From positions 1-5,841 of the forward strand of contig USQO01000099.1 of the NCBI GenBank assembly GCA_900556845.1: a DNA stretch of 5,841 bases. Reading direction: 5' to 3'. The notes beneath the pieces are model-generated. The model searched no databases. It worked only from the letters and a program-made list of their open reading frames with translations, and was not told where the DNA came from. Positions 1-5,800 of this stretch are shown here, piece after piece. How positions within the stretch are numbered: the stretch's first letter is position 1; every line of letters begins with the position of its first letter. A program made the position numbers and the translations under genes. The DNA is from an uncultured Bacteroides sp. (lineage in GTDB: Bacteria; Bacteroidota; Bacteroidia; Bacteroidales; Bacteroidaceae).

Positions 1-18
1 CAGCCTATCATCCTATGA
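1..18 (+). CDS. possible 3' end of an upstream gene (partial)
   Basis: Reading from base 1, the codons give Gln-Pro-Ile-Ile-Leu and then TGA at 16-18. That stop overlaps the acyltransferase ATG (15-17) as ATGA, the usual layout of translationally coupled operon genes. Only five codons are visible and the other two frames are also open here, so this is a hint that an upstream gene in the same operon is cut by the window edge. The product cannot be named. Confidence 0.22.
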   Translation, partial: QPIIL

Positions 19-935
19 ATATTATCTATTATATTGTCTTTTTCTTCTGGTATCTGCTGTCGCTGTTGCCTTTACGTTTGCTTTACGTTTTGTCGGATTT
101 GTTGTTTTATCCCTGCTTTTATCTTATCCGCTACCGGCGTAAGGTGGTCCACCAAAACCTGAAGGAAGTGTTTTATGGAGAAACGGACGAAGAATTGCTT
201 CATACGGAGAAACAGTTCTATCATTTTTTTTGCGACTATATTGTGGAAACCATCAAACTTTTTTCTATATCCAAAAAAGAAATGATGCGGCGGATGACTT
301 TTGGCGGCATAGAGGAAATGCGGCAGGCCATGCAGCGGGAAAATAAGAAGATGTGTTTTATTTATTTGGGACACTACTGCAACTGGGAGTATGTGGCTTC
401 ACTGAGTTACTGGCTGGAGGGTATGCACTGTGGACAGATTTACCATCCTATTTACAATAAATCCTTCAATCAACTGTTTTTGCGTTTGCGGGGGCAGTTT
501 GGCGGTGAATCCATTGCTATGAAGGAAACATTGCGACGGCTGATACAACTCCGTAAGGGAGATAAGCCGGTAGCTGTGGGCTTTATAGCCGACCAGTCGC
601 CCAAATGGGAAAGTATGCATCACTGGACCTGGTTTCTTAACCATGATACTTCGTTCTTTATCGGGACGGAACGCATCGGCAAGCAGTTGGATGCAGCGAT
701 TTATTATCTGGAACTGAAGCGGGTGAAACGTGGGTATTATCACGGTGAGCTGAAATGCCTGAGCTTGCACCCCAATGAAATACCTGATTATGAACTGACG
801 GATCGCTATGCTGCCTGTCTGGAAGAGCAGATACGTGAGGAACCGGCCTACTGGCTGTGGTCGCACAAGCGTTGGAAACGCACCAAGGAAGAGTGGTTGA
901 GAAGACAGCAGGAAGAAGGAAATTCGGCTTGCTGA
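15..935 (+). CDS. LpxL/HtrB-family lysophospholipid (lipid A type) acyltransferase
   Basis: This 306-residue protein belongs to the LpxL/HtrB-like acyltransferases, which transfer an acyl chain onto lipid A precursors or related lipids at the cytoplasmic face of the inner membrane. Residues 1-38 form a hydrophobic N-terminal anchor followed by a basic stretch (RYRRK, 39-43). The catalytic HX4(D/E) motif is H120-YCNW-E125. The conserved ADQSP block lies at 192-196, and the family's closing motif, seen here as YWLWSHKRWK, at 279-288. The length is normal for the family and nothing appears missing. No Shine-Dalgarno sequence precedes the ATG, as is usual in Bacteroidetes; the hydrophobic anchor begins directly after it, which supports this start. 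glf follows after 29 bases on the same strand, consistent with an operon. The family is clear. The exact acceptor (lipid A or another amphiphile) and acyl donor cannot be read from sequence, so no lpx symbol is given. Confidence 0.9.
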   Translation: MNIIYYIVFFFWYLLSLLPLRLLYVLSDLLFYPCFYLIRYRRKVVHQNLKEVFYGETDEELLHTEKQFYHFFCDYIVETIKLFSISKKEMMRRMTFGGIEEMRQAMQRENKKMCFIYLGHYCNWEYVASLSYWLEGMHCGQIYHPIYNKSFNQLFLRLRGQFGGESIAMKETLRRLIQLRKGDKPVAVGFIADQSPKWESMHHWTWFLNHDTSFFIGTERIGKQLDAAIYYLELKRVKRGYYHGELKCLSLHPNEIPDYELTDRYAACLEEQIREEPAYWLWSHKRWKRTKEEWLRRQQEEGNSAC

Positions 936-964
936 ATACATACTGACTAAAAAAATATCGACTT

Positions 965-2068
965 ATGAATAAATACGATTATCTGATAGTAGGCGCAGGA
1001 CTGTTTGGCGCGGTTTTTGCGCATGAAGCTTGCAAGGCAGGCAAGAAATGTCTGGTTATAGACCGTAGAAACCATATTGGAGGCAATATTTATTGTTCGA
1101 AGATAGAAGATATAAACGTACATCAGTATGGAGCGCATATTTTTCATACTAGCAACAAGCAAGTTTGGGACTATGTGAACGCACAGGTAGAATTCAACCG
1201 TTTTACCAATTCACCGTTGGCTTATTACAAAGGACAGCTTTATTCGCTTCCGTTCAATATGCATACTTTTTATCAGCTTTGGGGAGTAAGAACACCCGAT
1301 GAGGCCCGGCAAAAAATAGAAGAGCAGCGGGCTGAATATAGAGATATAGAAGAGCCGGCAAATTTGGAGGAACAGGCTTTGAAGCTTTGTGGTAAGGATA
1401 TATATTTAAAACTGATAAAAGGATATACTGAAAAGCAATGGAATCGTTCGGCTCGTGAGTTACCCGCTTTTATCATACGTCGGGTTCCTTTCCGCTTTGT
1501 GTATGATAATAATTATTTTAATGACTCTTATCAGGGTATCCCAAAGGGAGGATACAATGTTTTGATTGAAAGATTGCTGGAAGGTGTGGAAGTACGGTTG
1601 AATACTAACTTTTTTGAATGTCGCAGCGAATTGGAAGCGATGGCTGACAAGGTACTTTTCACTGGTTGTATTGATGAATACTTCGATTATAAATACGGCC
1701 GGTTGGAATACCGTAGTTTGCGCTTCGAACATCGGATACTTGACACACCGGACTTTCAGGGAAATGCTGTGATAAATTATACAGAACGTGAAATCCCTTA
1801 TACTCGTGTGATAGAGCACAAACATTTTGAGTTTGGAACACAACCTAAAACCGTGGTGACATATGAGTATCCGGATAATTACCAATCAGGGAAAGAACCT
1901 TACTATCCGGTGAATGACGAGCGAAATATGGAGCTGCTAAAAAAATATATGGATGAAGCCCGTCTGTTGCATAATGTGTACTTTGGCGGCAGACTAGGGT
2001 CGTACCGGTATGCTGACATGGATGATACGGTAGAGGCGGCTTTGTCGTTATGGAGGAGTATTGAATAA
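965..2068 (+). CDS. glf: UDP-galactopyranose mutase
   Basis: Glf is a cytosolic flavoenzyme that interconverts UDP-galactopyranose and UDP-galactofuranose (EC 5.4.99.9), the committed step to galactofuranose in surface glycans. The 367-residue length is typical of bacterial Glf. The FAD-binding Rossmann motif is G10-A-G12-LF-G15 and the FAD ribose-binding segment is VIDRRNHIGGN at 31-41. The HQYGAHIFHTSN block (53-64), the substrate-pocket KQW at 157-159, the IIRRVPFR segment (170-177), YTRVIEHKHF (279-288) and the C-terminal GRLGSYRYADMD (342-353) are all Glf hallmarks and include the arginines known to contact the substrate diphosphate. No key residue appears lost. The ATG lies just before the N-terminal beta strand of the FAD fold, so the start is secure. 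The gene sits 29 bases after the acyltransferase and converges on a candidate galactofuranosyltransferase, suggesting that donor synthesis and use are encoded side by side. Its base composition looks a little more AT-rich than that of the acyltransferase, but not strikingly so. Confidence 0.96.
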   Translation: MNKYDYLIVGAGLFGAVFAHEACKAGKKCLVIDRRNHIGGNIYCSKIEDINVHQYGAHIFHTSNKQVWDYVNAQVEFNRFTNSPLAYYKGQLYSLPFNMHTFYQLWGVRTPDEARQKIEEQRAEYRDIEEPANLEEQALKLCGKDIYLKLIKGYTEKQWNRSARELPAFIIRRVPFRFVYDNNYFNDSYQGIPKGGYNVLIERLLEGVEVRLNTNFFECRSELEAMADKVLFTGCIDEYFDYKYGRLEYRSLRFEHRILDTPDFQGNAVINYTEREIPYTRVIEHKHFEFGTQPKTVVTYEYPDNYQSGKEPYYPVNDERNMELLKKYMDEARLLHNVYFGGRLGSYRYADMDDTVEAALSLWRSIE

Positions 2069-2084
2069 AAATCTGTTTGTAGAT

Positions 2085-2118
2085 AAAAAAGTAGAAGCTT
2101 CTGGCTTCTACTTTTTTT
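2085..2118. terminator. bidirectional intrinsic terminator shared by glf and the GT2 gene
   Basis: A perfect 8-bp stem, GTAGAAGC (2091-2098) and GCTTCTAC (2104-2111), closes a 5-base loop (TTCTG). It is flanked by six A before and seven T after, so the stem can extend to 14 bp. Read on + it gives a U-tract after glf; read on - the A-run becomes a U-tract after the glycosyltransferase. The stop codon of the - strand gene (2108-2110) and its last two lysine codons lie inside the right arm, so coding sequence and terminator overlap. This is a strong factor-independent terminator by eye; folding energy was not computed. Confidence 0.88.
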
Positions 2119-3016
2119 GTTCTATATATTCTATTTGAGGATTAAACGTGAGTCCGTCCTTACATCCTCTTTTAACGGCATCTAAGAAGGCTTTTTTGTC
2201 GCCATCGGTGCGTTTGTTCAGTTTATGTTTATAGACCCGGTATTTATTGAGGATAGCCAGATAGAAGAAAATCCGGTTGGAAGTTGATTTTCGTTTAAGG
2301 TACGAGGTGTTTCGTGCCTGATAATAAAACCGGGTTGCCATGGAAGCTGGTGCCTTGTCGATAGACGGAAAATAATTGACTGCCGTTTTATGCAGGACAA
2401 TACTATGATCTGTATAGTAGCAAGGGTAGCCGCTCTTTGAGATACGTTCGGTATATTCGATATCATCACACCAAATGAAAAATTCTTTTATAGGTAATCC
2501 TAGTCGGTAGACGGCCGTAGAATTGATGAGTACAGAAACAAAAGAGCAGGTACGGCAAGGATGTACAGCAGGTATACGCTGTTTATTCTTTAGTATTTCA
2601 TTATTGAACAGATTGGGGCGGTTCATGATATGCTCTTCACCATTGGTCCAGTTTACCCGGCTACATACAAAACCTGTATTTGGATGCTCAGCAACGACCT
2701 TTACCAATTCTTCTAAAGCCGTAGGAGTAGGGATCGTATCGTCATCCATCAACCAGGTAAAGTCACATCCTTTCATTACGGCTGATTTTAATCCTAATGA
2801 AAAGCCTCCGGCACCGCCAATGTTTTTTTCTGTCCGGATTACTTGGATGTTTTCTTCGTTTTCGAGCTGTTTCAGAAAATCACCGGTCCCGTCTGTTGAA
2901 CAATTGTCTACGATGATAGTCTGATTTATCGGAAATGTTTGTTGTTTCACAGCTTCCAAACATTCTTTTAGAAGGCTCAAGCGATTGTAAGTCACTATTA
3001 CGCAGTTAACTTTCAT
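2108..3016 (-). CDS. GT2-family glycosyltransferase, probable galactofuranosyltransferase
   Basis: This 302-residue protein has a GT-A fold of glycosyltransferase family 2 and should transfer a sugar from a nucleotide donor in the cytoplasm. The first strand is CVIVTYNR (5-12), the nucleotide-binding VDNCSTDGTG is at 36-45, NIGGAGGFSLG is at 65-75 and the metal-binding DDD is at 91-93 within WLMDDDTIPT. A later WCDDIEYTER block (182-191) supplies the likely catalytic base, and H209 (in VLHK) is a candidate metal ligand. From memory, mycobacterial GlfT2 has a DDD triad, a WDD base block and a histidine 24 residues after the base aspartate; here D185 to H209 is also 24. Together with the convergent glf, this favours transfer of galactofuranose. 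There is no membrane segment, so the protein is probably soluble or peripheral. A rhamnosyltransferase-like GT2 is the main alternative; the acceptor and linkage are unknown. The start MKVNCVIVTYNR begins immediately before the first strand and is well supported. Confidence 0.88.
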   Translation of the reverse strand: MKVNCVIVTYNRLSLLKECLEAVKQQTFPINQTIIVDNCSTDGTGDFLKQLENEENIQVIRTEKNIGGAGGFSLGLKSAVMKGCDFTWLMDDDTIPTPTALEELVKVVAEHPNTGFVCSRVNWTNGEEHIMNRPNLFNNEILKNKQRIPAVHPCRTCSFVSVLINSTAVYRLGLPIKEFFIWCDDIEYTERISKSGYPCYYTDHSIVLHKTAVNYFPSIDKAPASMATRFYYQARNTSYLKRKSTSNRIFFYLAILNKYRVYKHKLNKRTDGDKKAFLDAVKRGCKDGLTFNPQIEYIEQKK

Positions 3017-3064
3017 GATGCAGGCAATATCTTTTTAATTTCTGAAAATACTCTATATTGACAG

Positions 3065-3072
3065 CAAAGATA
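3065..3072 (-). promoter_or_regulatory. candidate -7 element for the glycosyltransferase gene
   Basis: On the - strand this reads TATCTTTG, an exact match to the Bacteroides -7 consensus TAnnTTTG, placed 48 bases before the transferase ATG. It would give a leader of about 40 bases. No good TTTG -33 box is found at 19-21 bases; the nearest candidate is TTAG at a spacing of 22. The call is therefore tentative. Confidence 0.4.
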
Positions 3073-3118
3073 ATGCATTTCTTTGGTGAAAGAGCTAATG
3101 CTATCTTTCTTTTTTACG

Positions 3119-3150
3119 TTTGGTCAAGTCGTAAACAAAGCGTAACTTTG
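3119..3150 (+). promoter_or_regulatory. Bacteroides-type sigma-ABfr promoter of the M16 peptidase gene
   Basis: TTTG (3119-3122) is followed after 20 bases by TAACTTTG (3143-3150), an exact match to the Bacteroidetes primary sigma consensus TTTG-N19-21-TAnnTTTG. Transcription would be expected to start at about 3154-3158. A short inverted repeat, CAAAG-CGTAA-CTTTG (3136-3150), overlaps the -7 box; with 5-bp arms it may be chance. Confidence 0.78.
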
Positions 3151-3157
3151 CCCGAAA

Positions 3158-4399
3158 ATGAAAAAGAAAATGCAAATGAAGTCCTTCAACACCTGTACGT
3201 TGTCCAATGGTCTGCGTATTATCCATGCCGGCAGTCCTACCCCCGTAGCCTATTGCGGTTTTGCCATTGATGCCGGTACGCGGGATGAATTCCCGGACGA
3301 GCAAGGTATGGCACACTGCGTGGAACACCTTATTTTTAAGGGGACCGTCCGCAGGAAGGCATGGCATATACTCAACCGTATGGAAAATGTGGGAGGAGAC
3401 TTGAATGCATATACCAATAAAGAAGAAACCGTCATCTACAGTGCTTTTCTGAAAGAACACTTTGCGCGTGCTGTAGACTTGCTGGCCGACATTGTGTTTC
3501 ACAGCAACTTTCCTGCGCGTGAGATGGAAAAGGAGGTGGAGGTCATTATCGACGAGATACAGAGTTATGAAGATTCTCCTTCCGAATTGATATTTGATGA
3601 TTTTGAAGAAATGATTTTCCCAAATCATCCGTTGGGTAGGAATATTCTGGGCAGTCCCGAACAGTTGCGAGGTTTCGGGCAGGAAGATGTGCTGCGTTTT
3701 GTGAGTCGTTACTATCATCCTACAAACATGGTTTTCTTTGTGCAGGGAGACATTGACTTCAAGCGTGTGGTGCGGACCGTAGAAAAAGCAGTAGCCGATA
3801 TTCCTTATTCGCTGGCCGAACATGTGCGTCGCCAGCCGCTGCCATATGCACCTGTAAGCCGGACCATAAAAAAGGACACTCATCAGGCGCACGTTATGCT
3901 GGGGGGCAGGGGTTATCCGGCGGACGATGAGAAAAGAACAGGACTTTATCTGCTGAACAATATATTGGGCGGGCCGGGTATGAACAGCCGTCTGAATGTT
4001 TCGTTGCGTGAGCGGAGGGGACTGGTGTATACGGTGGAATCAAACTTGACTTCGTATACCGATACAGGTACTTTTTGTATCTATCTGGGTTGTGATACCG
4101 ATGATGCCGACCGCTGCATGGAACTGGTGCAAAAGGAACTGGACTTGCTGTGCCGCAAAGAACTTACGGCTGCTCAGCTTGCGGCGGCCAAAAAGCAGAT
4201 TATCGGGCAAATTGGAGTGGCAAGCGACAATTTTGAGAACAATGCTCTGGATATGGGCAAGTGTTTCTTGCATTACAATCGCTATGAGGAAAAAGAGGAA
4301 GTCTTTAAGCGAATTGAAGCGCTTACCGGCAAAGAGTTGCTGGAAATTGCTAATGAAAAATTCTGTGAAAATCAGCTTTCTAAACTTGTATATTTGTAA
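3158..4399 (+). CDS. M16-family (pitrilysin-like) zinc metallopeptidase
   Basis: This protein (413 residues from the first ATG) is an M16 peptidase of the processing-peptidase type. These are zinc enzymes that cut peptides in a closed clamshell chamber. The inverted zinc motif HXXEH is H53-CV-E56-H57, and the third ligand is E133 in IIDEI, 75 residues beyond H57, which is the family spacing. The N-terminal catalytic domain covers about 15-165 and the second, non-catalytic M16 domain about 170-345. The substrate-binding Arg-Tyr element appears as RGLVY, R287 to Y291. There is no signal peptide or membrane segment, so a cytoplasmic location is expected. Three in-frame ATGs lie close together (3158, 3170, 3176). 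The promoter places transcription start at about 3154-3158, so the ATG at 3176 (MKSFNTCTLSNGLR) may be the true start, leaving about 407 residues. The gene stands alone, divergent from the transferase gene, with no inactive M16 partner beside it. The substrate is unknown. Confidence 0.93.
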   Translation: MKKKMQMKSFNTCTLSNGLRIIHAGSPTPVAYCGFAIDAGTRDEFPDEQGMAHCVEHLIFKGTVRRKAWHILNRMENVGGDLNAYTNKEETVIYSAFLKEHFARAVDLLADIVFHSNFPAREMEKEVEVIIDEIQSYEDSPSELIFDDFEEMIFPNHPLGRNILGSPEQLRGFGQEDVLRFVSRYYHPTNMVFFVQGDIDFKRVVRTVEKAVADIPYSLAEHVRRQPLPYAPVSRTIKKDTHQAHVMLGGRGYPADDEKRTGLYLLNNILGGPGMNSRLNVSLRERRGLVYTVESNLTSYTDTGTFCIYLGCDTDDADRCMELVQKELDLLCRKELTAAQLAAAKKQIIGQIGVASDNFENNALDMGKCFLHYNRYEEKEEVFKRIEALTGKELLEIANEKFCENQLSKLVYL

Positions 4400-4427
4400 A
4401 ATTTACGAATTGACAAGAATTTACAAA
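4393..4427. repeat. AT-rich inverted repeat at the end of the M16 gene
   Basis: TTTGTAAA (4393-4400) and its reverse complement TTTACAAA (4420-4427) are separated by 19 bases. The left arm contains the peptidase stop codon (TAA, 4397-4399). The arms are almost all A/T and no U-tract follows, so it is a poor intrinsic terminator. It could be a weak 3' hairpin, half-sites of an operator, or chance in AT-rich DNA. Confidence 0.35.
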
Positions 4428-4506
4428 ATGTTTATGTAATATCACAGTTTGTGGATAATTTACGCTTAATTGCCTGATTATTAGGTGGTATATATTGTAT
4501 TATAGG

Positions 4507-4531
4507 TATTTGTCAATTATTTTGACAAATA
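4507..4531. promoter_or_regulatory. perfect 10-bp inverted repeat, possible operator
   Basis: TATTTGTCAA (4507-4516) and TTGACAAATA (4522-4531) form a perfect 10-bp palindrome around a 5-base spacer (TTATT). It ends about 100 bases before the ATG of the membrane-bound AraC regulator. No U-tract follows on either strand, so it looks more like a protein-binding site than a terminator. A further TTGACAA half-site occurs at 4410-4416. The sequence could instead form an RNA hairpin if transcribed. The binding protein is unknown. Confidence 0.5.
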
Positions 4532-4545
4532 AATAACTGATAAAA

Positions 4546-4577
4546 GTTGTTTATTTGTCTGGTGTTGTCTAACTTGG
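4546..4577 (+). promoter_or_regulatory. candidate promoter of the AraC-type regulator gene
   Basis: GTTG (4546-4549), then 20 bases, then TAACTTGG (4570-4577) matches the Bacteroides consensus with one mismatch in each box. The start of transcription would be near 4582, giving a leader of about 50 bases before the ATG at 4633. The 25-base palindrome ends 14 bases upstream of the -33 box, a plausible position for a regulator. The alternative TTTATTTG (4550-4557) lacks a -33 box at correct spacing. Confidence 0.33.
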
Positions 4578-4592
4578 GAGAGAGAAATATTT

Positions 4593-4628
4593 ATGGCACA
4601 TCGCAATAAGATAACACATATACAATAA
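4593..4628 (+). CDS. possible 11-codon leader ORF (MAHRNKITHIQ)
   Basis: An ATG at 4593 opens an 11-codon frame ending in TAA at 4626-4628, four bases before the regulator ATG and in a different frame. If the predicted promoter is right, it lies in the transcript leader. There is no amino acid run suggesting attenuation and no visible ribosome-binding signal, so it may simply be a chance ORF. Confidence 0.15.
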   Translation: MAHRNKITHIQ

Positions 4629-4632
4629 TACT

Positions 4633-5745
4633 ATGATAAATTCCTATTTTATATTGGAACTGGTAATAGGCATCACAGGCATTACATTGGGAATTCTGTT
4701 GTTTACATCACGGTTGATTATAGACCGGGTAAATTCGGTATACAATCGGAGTGTAAGTATAATGGGAAGTGCCTATTTTATGCTGGGGACCGGTACATTG
4801 GTGCTGCTGTACTTCCATCCTGGATATAGTAATGAAGCCAAAAATCTTTTTATACAATGTATGTTTCCTATAGAAGCCTGGCTTTTTAGCGCTGCCATGT
4901 TCAGCCCTATTATGGATTCTATTCGTTTCCGGCACTTTTGGGGTTGGCAGAGCGTTGCGTGGGGGGCTATCTTGCTGGTGGTTTTGTCCGTAGAGTTTCT
5001 TTTTGAAAAGGGAGCGGATCAAAGTGGAGTCCTATTCTGCGTGGAGCTTCCCCCGGTGTCACTCCTTATTATATATACAGGCTATTATTTCCTGACAACT
5101 TATAAAAAGTGGAAGGCAGAGCATCCGGAGATAAGCCGCAAACAGCATGTCTTGTATATGAGTGTCTGGATATCACTGAATGTGCTGGCATTGGTTACCG
5201 TAATTTGTGCTATATTTAGTGATATAAGCATGAGTCATACGGTATTTGTGGTGGCCTATGCCTGCATTCTTTATATAGCAGCGATATTATATTATCGGTT
5301 TTTACTGCTGAACATTCTTCCTGACGAGGAACCGGTTGTGCCTCAGGGCCATCCGGAAGAGTCGGTTCGTCAGGATGCGGGTGGGCAATCTCCCAAAGTC
5401 TTGTCGGAGCCCGACTGGGATGTCATTGAAGAAAAAATCCGGGCCTGGAAAGAGGCCGGAGGTATGTTTCATTGTGGGGTAACAATCTTGGATTTGAGTA
5501 AAGATATTGGAGTGAACCGTACTTATCTGTCGCATTATATTAATAACTGTTATGAAAGTAATTTTAATCATTGGATTAATTGTTTGCGAATAGAAGAAGC
5601 TCAAAAGAGGATACTGGAGCATCCGGAAGTATCACTGATGGAGCTGGCCGAGCAGGTGGGGTATAGTGATATGGCACACTTTAGCAAGCAGTTTAAGCAG
5701 ATTGTGGGTATTCCGCCTTCGGTGTGGAAAAAGAATAAAACCTGA
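4633..5745 (+). CDS. membrane-anchored AraC-family transcriptional regulator
   Basis: This 370-residue protein joins a multi-pass membrane domain to a cytoplasmic DNA-binding domain. Hydrophobic stretches at about 5-27, 42-60, 71-91, 104-124, 137-157, 174-195 and 203-227 suggest seven helices. A polar, proline-rich linker (about 228-260) follows. The AraC/XylS domain spans about 264-367: the first helix-turn-helix is near 286-304 (LDLSKDIGVNRTYLSHYIN) and the second is in the signature region 333-363, with LAEQVGYSDMAHFSKQFKQ and GIPPSVW. An odd helix number puts the N-terminus outside and the DNA-binding domain inside. No extracellular ligand domain, kinase or receiver domain is present, so any signal is probably sensed within the membrane or its short loops. 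The ATG directly precedes the first hydrophobic segment, supporting the start. Genes controlled are unknown; the palindrome upstream makes autoregulation possible. The fold assignment of the C-terminus is firm, while helix count and function are estimates by eye. Confidence 0.9.
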   Translation: MINSYFILELVIGITGITLGILLFTSRLIIDRVNSVYNRSVSIMGSAYFMLGTGTLVLLYFHPGYSNEAKNLFIQCMFPIEAWLFSAAMFSPIMDSIRFRHFWGWQSVAWGAILLVVLSVEFLFEKGADQSGVLFCVELPPVSLLIIYTGYYFLTTYKKWKAEHPEISRKQHVLYMSVWISLNVLALVTVICAIFSDISMSHTVFVVAYACILYIAAILYYRFLLLNILPDEEPVVPQGHPEESVRQDAGGQSPKVLSEPDWDVIEEKIRAWKEAGGMFHCGVTILDLSKDIGVNRTYLSHYINNCYESNFNHWINCLRIEEAQKRILEHPEVSLMELAEQVGYSDMAHFSKQFKQIVGIPPSVWKKNKT

Positions 5746-5800
5746 CTTGATTTTTAACATTTATACATCTATGATGCATTTATAAATAATATTGATATAT
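5746..5800. other. short AT-rich 3' flank, nothing recognised
   Basis: These 55 bases follow the regulator stop codon and hold no gene and no convincing hairpin terminator. CATTTATA occurs twice (5758-5765 and 5777-5784), which is unremarkable in such AT-rich DNA. This is the last genomic sequence before the adapter. Confidence 0.6.

Noticed and set aside
399..941. 180-codon open frame on the - strand opposite the acyltransferase
   Set aside because: The sense strand has the intact HX4E and DQSP motifs; the reverse frame resembles no family.
2523..2924. 133-codon open frame on the + strand within the glycosyltransferase gene
   Set aside because: It is antisense to the conserved GT2 catalytic region (the DDD and nucleotide-binding motifs) and has no features of its own.
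3136..3150. CAAAG-CGTAA-CTTTG inverted repeat as an operator over the -7 box
   Set aside because: The 5-bp arms are too short to stand out, and the right arm is explained by the TAnnTTTG promoter element itself.
3058..3270. 70-codon open frame on the + strand overlapping the M16 start
   Set aside because: It runs through the divergent promoter region and into the M16 gene in another frame, with no domain and no start signal.
3101..3892. 263-codon open frame on the - strand opposite the M16 gene
   Set aside because: The + strand carries an unmistakable M16 peptidase with its zinc motif. The antisense product has no recognisable domain, and its composition is that of a shadow frame.
4393..4427. 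Intrinsic terminator for the M16 peptidase gene
   Set aside because: The TTTGTAAA/TTTACAAA arms are weak A/T pairs with a 19-base loop and no U-tract, so I list it only as an inverted repeat.
4400..4632. Riboswitch or small RNA in the spacer before the AraC-type gene
   Set aside because: The stretch is AT-rich with only short symmetric repeats. I see no conserved riboswitch core or strong multi-helix structure.
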